Assembly (NCBI GenBank): GCA_964631325.1
Contig: CAZVWJ010000005.1
Coordinates: 35,273 to 99,272 of the forward strand
From: CAZVWJ01 sp964631325
GTDB taxonomy: Bacteria; T1Sed10-126
Direction: 5' to 3'
Length of the DNA stretch: 64,000 nucleotides
In this document: in pieces, positions 50,840 through 59,200 of the stretch
Position numbering within the stretch: position 1 is the stretch's first letter
How the letters are laid out: each line of letters begins with the position of its first letter
Notes under the pieces: model-generated
What the model saw: only the letters and a program-made list of their open reading frames with translations
What the model was told of the DNA's origin: nothing
Database searches by the model: none
Made by a program: the position numbers and the translations under genes

Positions 50840-51801
50840 CAAGCCTCGGTGGTTGAAAGGTTGAATGTTTAGTTTCTGTTCTTATCCATTTCGTTCTTTT
50901 GTCCAACGACGGTAGGCATGATTCACGGATCCTTTGGTTCGATTAAAATATTTCCCGATTTCCGTCGGTCCGTATCCTTCCTCATACATTCGACCCATGG
51001 CCTCCCGTCGAAATTTCGTAATGACTCGGTTCTGACTTTGGCCCTTTAATTGTTCAATCGTTACATCCGATCCTTCTATCACTTCGCAAGCAATTGCCTC
51101 TTTCGTTCGGCGACCCCTCTTCTCTTTGGTTTTCCCCGCCTCCCTCCCCGCCTGTCGTCGGTCGATCTGCGCCCATTCTTCATCCGTTCCCCAATAATTT
51201 TCTCCGTGCGGTAACTCGCTCTTAGTTTTTACCACGTCCCGAAATACGGTTTCTCGATCCTTACCGTCAAATCCCGGCGGATAACAACTCGTTGCCAGAT
51301 CTACTTTTTCACCTTCCAAGAACCACGTCCATGAACTCCACTCGTACTCATCTACCGCCTTTACCATTCCTGCTTCTACGGGATTTAAATGAATGTAACC
51401 CACCACCTGCAACAAGTAGCTTTCATCCAGTACAATCTTCATGCCCGGGCGTCCCTGAAACACATGCCCCTTTGTTTTTCGCTTCAGGTTAAAATATTTC
51501 GCATACTTCATGTGCACCGCTTTGAAAATTTTCCCAAGATCCGTTTGTCCCATTCGGATGAGCAAGTGTACATGGTTGGTCATCAGGCAATACGAACCGA
51601 TCACTCCACCGCGCCGTTCCAATTCTCGATCCAGAAAACTAAGATAGGCAATCCGATCCAACGGTGAGAAATAGAGGGGCTCCTGACGCTGTCCCCTCGT
51701 ATACACGTGATACCAATATCCGTCAACAAACAATCTCGGTGGGTAAGCCATAATACATTCAGTATACCACCAACTTTCAACCTTTCAACCACCGAGGCTT
51801 G
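50840..51801. mobile_element. RAYT element with 26-bp terminal inverted repeats
   Basis: The sequence at 50840-50865 (CAAGCCTCGGTGGTTG...) is the exact reverse complement of 51776-51801, and the two flank the transposase gene. This is a complete-looking single-gene element of 962 bp. REP-associated transposases commonly sit between inverted REP sequences. Confidence 0.8.
50882..51751 (-). CDS. REP-associated tyrosine transposase (Y1/IS200-like)
   Basis: 289 residues. The HUH motif H-V-H-L-L lies near residue 61, with Y-H-V-Y-T-R-G at the start and Y-L-L-Q-V-V-G-Y-I-H-L-N-P containing the expected nucleophile Tyr region. It differs from short TnpA by a long C-terminal extension (from about residue 180) ending in a helix-turn-helix-like part (Y-G-P-T-E-I-G-K-Y-F-N-R-T-K-G-S-V). 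The ends of the element are 26-bp inverted repeats. Confidence 0.9.
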   Translation of the reverse strand: MAYPPRLFVDGYWYHVYTRGQRQEPLYFSPLDRIAYLSFLDRELERRGGVIGSYCLMTNHVHLLIRMGQTDLGKIFKAVHMKYAKYFNLKRKTKGHVFQGRPGMKIVLDESYLLQVVGYIHLNPVEAGMVKAVDEYEWSSWTWFLEGEKVDLATSCYPPGFDGKDRETVFRDVVKTKSELPHGENYWGTDEEWAQIDRRQAGREAGKTKEKRGRRTKEAIACEVIEGSDVTIEQLKGQSQNRVITKFRREAMGRMYEEGYGPTEIGKYFNRTKGSVNHAYRRWTKERNG

Positions 51802-51843
51802 GCGCGTAGGTCGATTGGATGATGGAGTTACTCCGAAGATTAC

Positions 51844-52151
51844 TTAAAAGTCAGGGGTGTCTTGTAATCTAAAAAATTCTTTCTGTAATTTATCCCAAAC
51901 AGTTTTGTAGTTGTCCCAGTTTGGTACTAAATCAGACTCTTTTCTACTTATTAAATCTTTATTTTTAACCCAACCTTCAGATATATCAAAAATATCTTTG
52001 AAAATTTTTTCAAAATCCACCTCATCTACCGGATATTTTCCGCCCCATTCGATGTGCTTAGTAAATATTTTTAAAAGTTGTGTTTCATCCCCTTCAATAA
52101 TTTCCTTTACATCAGCATCATCAATTAAATTTGCTAATTTGTGATGTTTAT
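51844..52151 (-). pseudogene. 3' part of a HEPN-like gene cut by a transposon
   Basis: The minus strand encodes H-H-K-L-A-N-L-I-D-D-A-D-V-K to a stop at 51844, about 100 residues with no start. When the 3279-bp transposon and one copy of GTTTAT are removed, this joins in frame to the 5' part at 55431-55710. The combined product of about 193 residues (L-S-L-E-V-L-L-K-G then H-K-L-A-N-L and K-Y-P-V) has the helical pattern of HEPN-type proteins. Confidence 0.75.
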
Positions 52152-52346
52152 TGTAACGTGTCGAATTGATTCCGGTGAATCTATCGAATTAAGCCCGTGA
52201 ATTCCCGCCGATAAAGTGACAATTCACATTTAAGAGAAAAAGTATTATGCTTACCTGAAGGAAAAATATGAATGGTTCAAAATAAAAAGAAAGGAAGGGC
52301 CGGCCATTATAGGCCCAGAGAGCCATAGGCCGACCCCACCAAAACC

Positions 52347-52961
52347 ATCATTATTCTACGTGATTTTAACCAGACTGCAAATGAATATGCTGATTTAGGC
52401 AAAAAAAATTATTTTCCTCCTCCCGGGCAATGTCCTTTTTGCAAAAAAACAAACAGATGTTTAATCGGTCACGGCTTCTATAAACGCTGGGTCATTACAG
52501 AATTTGAAACTTTTAGAATCCCGATTAAAGTCTTCAAATGCACAAATCAGCCATCCGGCGGATATATTTCAATACTACCTTCCTTTTGTCGACCTCACTG
52601 CCAGTATGTTCTCGCAAGCGTCTACAGGACGTTAAAGCATCGTTTAATAAACAAACTGCCGCTGGTTAAGTCTCTGAAGAAAACTTTCAAAAAGGACATA
52701 CCTTCCTATCAGCTTCTTCAAAGCTGGATAAACAAACTTTCTCGTTCGGCAAAAAAGTGGACGGGAATTTTGCTGGGTGGAACTACCGACCAGATAGTTC
52801 GCCCGCAGCCCGGCGAGAAAACCCCGGTTGAAGCTGAACATTTGATGTTGGTGCTGGAAGAATATTTCAATACCGACAATGCGGCTGATATCGAAATAAA
52901 ATACGCCAGGCTTTTCAACCGCTACCGGGGCAGTCCGCTGGGCGATGCAAAATTAAGGTGA
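52347..52961 (+). CDS. DUF6431-like zinc-finger protein of the transposon
   Basis: About 204 residues. The frame is open after a stop at 52326 but has no ATG until 52770; the likely start is a rare ATC/ATT around 52347-52353 (reading I-I-I-L-R-D-F), so translation may be unusual or the start mutated. The N-terminal part has C-P-F-C, H-G-F-Y-K-R-W, C-T-N-Q and L-P-S-F-C-R-P-H-C, a zinc-binding pattern typical of the third gene in ExeA-type transposons. A role in target choice or end binding is unproven. Confidence 0.6.
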   Translation: MIILRDFNQTANEYADLGKKNYFPPPGQCPFCKKTNRCLIGHGFYKRWVITEFETFRIPIKVFKCTNQPSGGYISILPSFCRPHCQYVLASVYRTLKHRLINKLPLVKSLKKTFKKDIPSYQLLQSWINKLSRSAKKWTGILLGGTTDQIVRPQPGEKTPVEAEHLMLVLEEYFNTDNAADIEIKYARLFNRYRGSPLGDAKLR

Positions 52962-53183
52962 ATATTTAACACCGTCCAGCCTATGTACCAATATCTCCCA
53001 AACAGCCATTTCTATTTGGATTTTCCTCTGAATGGAAAAAAATTCAAGCCAAAGCACACCTTTTTTCTCAAATTGTTGCAAATTATCACCGGTTAAATCT
53101 ACTCCATATAGCTTATCCCCCCCCCCAAGAGTTTTTGCATACCGTAACCAGACCTGCTGACGTAAAGTTGTTGGGAGTTTCAT
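52953..53183 (-). CDS. Small protein of unknown function inside the transposon (doubtful)
   Basis: 76 residues from ATG 53183 on the minus strand. It reads K-L-P-T-T-L-R-Q-Q-V-W-L-R-Y-A-K and later L-Q-Q-F-E-K-K-G, vaguely like the start of HNH-type cargo proteins, but the catalytic Cys/His pairs are absent. It includes a run of ten G (C on the plus strand), where frame errors are likely. It overlaps the DUF6431-like gene by 9 bases tail to tail. It could be a decayed gene or a chance frame. Confidence 0.3.
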   Translation of the reverse strand: MKLPTTLRQQVWLRYAKTLGGGDKLYGVDLTGDNLQQFEKKGVLWLEFFSIQRKIQIEMAVWEILVHRLDGVKYSP

Positions 53184-53212
53184 GAACAAACACTTTTATG
53201 GAGGTAGGTATT

Positions 53213-54529
53213 ATGTCTAATTTTCGCAAGCACCATGATAAAGAAGCACTTTTTCGTTTCAGCGTGATTGCCCCATTGATCAACGAAACGGTGAACTGGG
53301 GAAAGCTGCGCGGGCGTTTTAAAAAACTGGCCGAAAAGTTTTATGAACATCCCACCCGTGGTTATGAGCAATATTCACATCGAACTATCGAGGATTGGTA
53401 TTACAACTACAAATCACAGGGCATGGGGGGACTTGAGCGCCAGCGCCGATCGGATTATCAGACAAGCCGGGCAATAGATGATGATTTGGGGAAGTTGATT
53501 CTGGATATGAAAAAGGAGAACCCTAAAAGAAGTGTTCCCCAGATTTTAAAAGAGCTTCAGATGGCCAATGTCCTATCGAGTGGACAGGTCAGTCCTTCAA
53601 CTGTCTACCGGTATTTGAAAGCCAATGAAACCGAACTGGTGGAGTTTCAAAGAGATACAAAACAAAAACGCAAATATTCTTTTGCCCACAGCAACGAATG
53701 CTGGCAGAGCGACGTCAAACACGGCCCGCATCTTCATATTAAGGGCTATGGGCGGCGCAAAAAGATGTTTCTGTTTGCGTGTCTGGATGACGCCAGTCGG
53801 ATAATACCTCACGTAAGGTTTGCCTTGAAAGAAGATATGGATAATTTTCTTCATACTTTCAAGATTGCCGTCCAGAAAAAGGGTATCCCCGGGCGGTTGT
53901 ATCTGGACAACGCTTCCTATTTTCGTTCGCCCGTAATAAAAACAATCGGCGCCCGGCTGGGCTGCAGAGTGATGTATGCCACTCCCTATGCGCCCTACCA
54001 GAAAGGCAAAATAGAACGCTGGTGGCGCAGTTGTGATGAACAGTTTCTGTCCCACCTGGACCCGGAAAAACATTACACGTTGGATGAACTTAACGGTTTA
54101 CTTTTAAGATGGGTTGAAAAAGAATATCATCACCGCAACCATTCGTCGCTTAAAGCCACACCGATTGACGCATGGCAGGAAAAACAAACCCGGATTGTCT
54201 ATCCAACAAAACAGCAGCTTCAGCAGGATTTTCTGGCTGAAGACACTCGCAAAGTGCGCTCGGACGGGACGATTTCATTCAACAGTATCTACTATGAGGT
54301 TGATTCAACCCTGGCCGGCCAGCAGGTAACTGTCCGATTTGACCCAATTGAAGACAACAAAAAGCTTTTAGTCTACTGGCAGGGTAAGCTTCTGGGTGAG
54401 GCCCGTCCGGTGAATGAAGTAGAAAATCGATTTGCCGGTCGCAGGAAAAATTCGCCGGCAAAACAGCAGGTGGATAGTGGGATCAATTATATTGATTTAA
54501 TTCAAAAGGAGATTGATGAAGATGTTTAA
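53213..54529 (+). CDS. DDE integrase-type transposase
   Basis: 438 residues from ATG 53213, seven bases after GGAGGT; an ATG at 53198 overlaps that site. N-terminal helix-turn-helix domains (about residues 15-110) precede an rve-type catalytic domain with Asp167 (Q-S-D-V-K), Asp232 (L-Y-L-D-N-A-S) and Glu268 (K-G-K-I-E-R-W), a DD-35-E arrangement, and a Mu-type C-terminal beta domain. Its stop overlaps the ATPase start, and the two proteins probably act as TniA/TniB or TnsB/TnsC do. Confidence 0.93.
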   Translation: MSNFRKHHDKEALFRFSVIAPLINETVNWGKLRGRFKKLAEKFYEHPTRGYEQYSHRTIEDWYYNYKSQGMGGLERQRRSDYQTSRAIDDDLGKLILDMKKENPKRSVPQILKELQMANVLSSGQVSPSTVYRYLKANETELVEFQRDTKQKRKYSFAHSNECWQSDVKHGPHLHIKGYGRRKKMFLFACLDDASRIIPHVRFALKEDMDNFLHTFKIAVQKKGIPGRLYLDNASYFRSPVIKTIGARLGCRVMYATPYAPYQKGKIERWWRSCDEQFLSHLDPEKHYTLDELNGLLLRWVEKEYHHRNHSSLKATPIDAWQEKQTRIVYPTKQQLQQDFLAEDTRKVRSDGTISFNSIYYEVDSTLAGQQVTVRFDPIEDNKKLLVYWQGKLLGEARPVNEVENRFAGRRKNSPAKQQVDSGINYIDLIQKEIDEDV

Positions 54530-55325
54530 AGAGTATTTTGGATTCAAAAACCAGCCGTTTGACAAAGATATTTCAACTGAAGATTTGTTTCATTATGAAG
54601 ACTTTGGCAGGTATGAAAGCTCGATGGATCTTCTAAAAAAACACGGAGGTATTGGTGTTTTGTGGGGAGGAGCGGGAAGCGGCAAATCGGCCGCTTTGCG
54701 CTGGCTTGATTCACAGCTCAACGAAAACCTCTACCGGACCTGTTACCTGCCTTATCCTCCCGGTTCCACCACCGAACTTTACCGCTCAATAGCCACGGGG
54801 CTGGACCTTCAGCCCGCCTACCGTCAGATGGATATTTACCGACAGATCCAGGAACATATCGCACAGATGGTGCAGGACAGAAAAATCACTCCGGTGATAG
54901 CCCTGGATGAATGTCAGTTGTATTCTCACCAGGTCCTTCAGGCGGTGCGGTTGTTTCTTAATTTCGAATTTGATTCCCGTGATTATGTCATTTTACTTCT
55001 ATGCGGGCAGACTGAATTCAGAAAACGACTGCGCTATGCAGTGTATGAACCATTGGTGCAGCGGGTGACAACACAGCATCAATTCACCGGACTTAATGCC
55101 GAAGAAATCGAGCCTTATTTGACACATCGCCTCGCAGTGGCCGGCGTTGCCCATCCCCTGTTTGAACCTGCTGCTGCCGAATTTATTTACCAGGTAACTA
55201 AGGGTGTTTTCAGGAAGATCGATTTACTGTGCGTCCAAAGCCTTCAGAGGGCCGCTGAAGAAAAAATGAAAACGGTGGATCAACCAATCGTCGAGCAGGC
55301 CCTGAAGCAAAACTTCTGGGCTTGA
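54516..55325 (+). CDS. ExeA/TnsC-like AAA ATPase of the transposon
   Basis: 269 residues from ATG 54516 after AAAAGGAG. Y-F-G-F-K-N-Q-P-F-D-K-D-I is the ExeA-type start. Walker A G-G-A-G-S-G-K-S (near residue 50), Walker B I-A-L-D-E-C-Q-L (near 130), sensor region L-L-L-C-G-Q-T-E-F, arginine-containing lid. It would select the target and activate the DDE transposase by ATP hydrolysis. Confidence 0.92.
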   Translation: MKMFKEYFGFKNQPFDKDISTEDLFHYEDFGRYESSMDLLKKHGGIGVLWGGAGSGKSAALRWLDSQLNENLYRTCYLPYPPGSTTELYRSIATGLDLQPAYRQMDIYRQIQEHIAQMVQDRKITPVIALDECQLYSHQVLQAVRLFLNFEFDSRDYVILLLCGQTEFRKRLRYAVYEPLVQRVTTQHQFTGLNAEEIEPYLTHRLAVAGVAHPLFEPAAAEFIYQVTKGVFRKIDLLCVQSLQRAAEEKMKTVDQPIVEQALKQNFWA

Positions 55326-55430
55326 AATTTCAAATATTACTGATAATTTTGAGAATCGGAGGTGATAATTCAAATTTCTTTTCCCGCTCTTAATTCGATA
55401 AATTACACGGGATTATCGTGACACGTTACA

Positions 55431-55710
55431 GTTTATTTACGTTATCTAGCGACCCATTATCTCTGGATACGATTATTCCCTTTAATAAAACTTCAAGTGA
55501 TAATCCAGCTAGCATAGGGAAAACATGATATTTAATTTCACTCCATTTGAAGTTACTTGAAAAACTAATTTTATTCTTATCTTTATCGCCAATATAATTT
55601 TTTATTTCTTCACTAAACCATAGTAATTTGGAAGAGTGATGTAGTAATTTAGCCTTGTTGTACCACCAAAGTTCTGATTCTCCTCGCCGGCGTGAAATAT
55701 TTTTCGCCAT
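55431..55710 (-). pseudogene. 5' part of the HEPN-like gene cut by the transposon
   Basis: Starts at ATG 55710 and runs 93 residues to the GTTTAT duplication; beyond it the frame reads into the transposon and stops. W-W-Y-N-K-A-K-L-L-H-H-S, then L-A-G-L-S-L-E-V-L-L-K-G-I-I, then N-K joined to H-H-K-L in the other part, resembles HEPN-domain proteins, often found in RNA-targeting toxins and phage defence. Perfect rejoining shows the insertion is recent. Confidence 0.75.
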
Positions 55711-56254
55711 CTTAATCCAAGCACCTTTTATTAAACAAAGATAGAAACTTTTTTATCCGTGGTGGTTTATTTAAGACTAATTATAATGGTCTATTTGGGG
55801 ATAGACAAGAAATTGTTAGGGTCATTCTTTATCTGGATTTGTAAGCAACCACTCTATATTTTTTTGGTTAAAAGAAAGATATCCTCGTATGAACGAAAAT
55901 TAGTTACTACTGTAAATAGCCACACTAAGAGTTATTGTCAAATGTTGTGGATAACGTATCCTCAGGCGATCGCATTAAGCTGCTAATTTCTTATCGTTTT
56001 TTGTTCTTCTGTTTCTTCTTATCCTTTTACTTCCTCCCCCTCTTGGATTTTTATCCAACTGATCAATTTTTCAATCTGATTATATCCATTAATGCGACGT
56101 CTAGTTCACTATCAGGTTGCCTAAGAAAATCATCTTCTAACTATTCCATAATAATAACCTTCATTAAGCCCTGCAAAAATGATTCGGCTGAGTAATGCTC
56201 AGTTTTATCTAATAAAAACTGGGAACTTACCCAGCTACTAATATATCATTAGAC
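55711..56254. other. AT-rich gap without a recognised gene
   Basis: Short frames of 60-85 codons exist on the plus strand but have poor composition and no good ribosome sites. I see no RNA gene or repeat. Confidence 0.5.
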
Positions 56255-59200
56255 TCAATGTTCTCTTAGTCGAATACCGTATCCCCCAGGCCTGAGAAAA
56301 TTTTCTTCGATTAAATGTTCTGTTGCTTCTTCCATCAAGGATTGTAGCTTCTTACCAGCACGGTTAAACCCCAAAAGCTTCACGGCTTCTGTTGGAATTT
56401 CTTCCTGCAATAAGGGTTCACGATACTGAAGTAATAAGCGAATTGCCTCTGCTGCTTCTTCAGAACAAATATGATCCGAATCAAATCTATGTTCCTCTAA
56501 ATCTCTTGATCTTACGGGAGGTGTCTCCATCTCAGGATCCCAAATAAAATCTCCCTCTCGCTCAATACGGCCCTTACGGTTCAAATAACCTATAGCCTTT
56601 CCGATTCGTTTACTGACATTTGAACCTAATTGATCAATGTCCCAAAATTTCATTGCTCGTCTTTTAAGGGCTTCTTCGTGTATAGGGCTTTCTACCCCTA
56701 CAATTTGTTCAACAACTTCCGCTATATTTTTCACACTGCCTTCGTAGAGTCGATCCTTCGGTCTAACCCTGTCCGGGGTTTTAACTTCATAATCTGGCAC
56801 AGGAATATCCTCTATGGCTGGCTTCTCTTCGCTCTTTTCATCATCTGATGTATCTTCGACGCCTTTTTCTGCATCAAATTTACCATCGACTTCATTTTTA
56901 CTTCTCGAAGTATCAATCGCCTTTTTTGCGGGGTGTGAGTTTCCTTTATTTTTTGCCTGTTCAATTTTGTCAATAAGTCGATCCATTTGATTTTGCTTAT
57001 CGTGAAACCAATCCGTGGACCAGACTCGCAAGATTGTCCATCCATGATCCTCTAAAACTTGCTGTCGTAATCGATCACGTTCGCGCACAGTGGCCGTTGA
57101 ATGGTAGGAAGCACCGTCACATTCTATTCCGCAAATAAATTCTCCCGGGGAGTCAGGATTTAACACACCAATGTCTATTCGATACCCCGATTCACCGACT
57201 TGAGGAACAATTTCATACCCCTCTTTTTCAAGTTCCGATATCACTGCCTTTTCAAATGGAGAGTCTGGTTCCCTATCATTAGTCCAAGAGCGGTCTCGTA
57301 AATTTCCGGTATCTGCGTATTCCAGATAATCATGGAGAAGCTTCACTCCTTGAGATGGGTTATCGGAAATTTTTATGTCTTCGTAACGCATACAACTGAA
57401 AACACGTACTTGTTGTTTTGCACGGGTCGTTAGTACATTAAGTCTTCTCCAACCGTTTTTGCCACTGACTGGACCAAAATTTCTCCGGACGTTCTCATTT
57501 TCATCAGGTCCATAGGTGACACTTATAAAAATTACATCACGATCATCCCCCTGTAAATTCTCAAGATTCTTAACAAAGAAATCTTCTTCACCGTCACGAT
57601 TGAAAAAATGTTCTAAAGAGGGGTTCTTTCGGCGACGTTCTTCAAGTAAATCTTGGATGAGCACCTGCTGTTTCTGACCAAATGTTCCAACTCCTAATGA
57701 GAGTTGACTCCTATTTTCAATATGTTCTTCTATCGCATCGACAACAGCTTGAGCCTCCTCAAGATTTTTGCCTCCACCGCTATAAGTGACACCCTCAAGG
57801 TACTCAAATTTCACACCAAGAAAGTCATCGTCCCTGTATAAACTGGGAAATGTTCTCAGATCCCCATCATAAAAACGCTCGTTAGAAAAAGAGATGAGTT
57901 CCTCATCCTGACTTCGATAATGACTTAAAAGTCTTAGATTCGGCACTCCAGCCGTCTTCATCTCCTTCAATATGCTTTCGAGATCTTTGATTGTATCCGG
58001 ATCCCGTGATGCCAAATCACTTGAGGTTGAAAAGAATTGTGTGGGAGGTAATTGTTTTGAATCTCCAACAATCACAACCTGTTCTGCCCTTACAAAAGCT
58101 CCAACTGAATCCTCTGGGGTTATTTGGCTGGCTTCATCAAACACCAATAAATCAAAATGAGTCTCTTCAGGGGGAAGGTATTTGGCAACGGAAAGTGGGC
58201 TCATCATGATACACGGTTTTATCGTTTGAACAACTTCCCCTGCTTTTTGAAGTATACGGCGTATTGGATCGATCCCTCGACTCAGCCTTGCTTGTCTCTG
58301 TAAATAGTTAAGCTGGTCTTGTAAGTTATCATCCTTCAAAAGCTGCTTTCTCCTTGAATAGAGTTCACTACGAGCTCTTTCTTGTGCGAACTCTTTAGAT
58401 CGTTCATCTAACTCCTGAAATTCTTCAAGCCGGGAAGTGTGTACGCTCGAATGAAAATCTGCCAAAACTGTTCTCTCTTTAAAAATTTTTTCTAACCAAT
58501 CACGTAGAAAGCGTCGTTCAAATGCTTGTCTCAAAGAATTAGGCTCAACCTCTTCCTCCAATGCTGAACGAAGGTAATCCTCCGCCGGAGTATCAAAACA
58601 TTTATTGCGCCACGATACGAAAGTCGACCACGAACGAATTTGATCTGCATTATCAGACATATCACCTAAAAGGTCTATGACCTTGTTAATTTTCTGATCG
58701 TCATTTACTTCAACGCTGAATTGATCCTCAGCCTCTACCAAAACTTGGAGTTCCTCAATCTCTTGTTCAACTTCATTTAATAACGAAGTGATCCCTTTAC
58801 TTTGTTCTTCGATGTTGGGAAGATTGGTATTTGATTTCTCAGCTAACTCCAAGCCCTGATCGGTGATTACTTCTTGCTGATATAAATCTCTGAACTTCTG
58901 AATCCACTCGTAGATTGCCTTAAGTTCTATCCAATCACTCTCGATGCCACACCAGTATTGATCAAAAAGTTTTCCCAATTCATCAGTGTTTTCCACATCT
59001 TTTTGCAAGTCGGCAACTTTTTTTGCTTGTTTTAAATACTCTAAGATTTGAACATCAGACCAAGGTTTCTCGCCCGGTATAAAATAATTTCTTGCTTCAA
59101 AATATATAACCCAGTAAGGTGGCCAGACGAAGCGGATAATTCCTATATCAATAAAATTTTCCAATCCTTTAATTATCGTGGTGAGATCTCCATTAAAGGC

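Larger units (their letters stand above)
52152..55430. mobile_element. Three-gene DDE transposon with 6-bp target duplication
   Basis: Ends TGTAACGTGTC and its complement, with a further shared inner block (ATCGAATTAAG) about 30 bases in from each end. Both sides are flanked by GTTTAT (52146-52151, 55431-55436). It carries a zinc-finger DUF6431-type gene, a DDE integrase and an ExeA/TnsC-like ATPase, the content of Tn7/Tn552-related elements. Confidence 0.9.

Noticed and set aside
51911..52144. Plus-strand 77-codon frame before the transposon
   Set aside because: The minus strand carries the broken HEPN-like gene that rejoins in frame across the transposon; the plus frame is its shadow.
55711..56254. 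Small plus-strand proteins at 55759 and 55935
   Set aside because: Low-complexity hydrophobic/AT-driven translations without ribosome sites or recognisable motifs.
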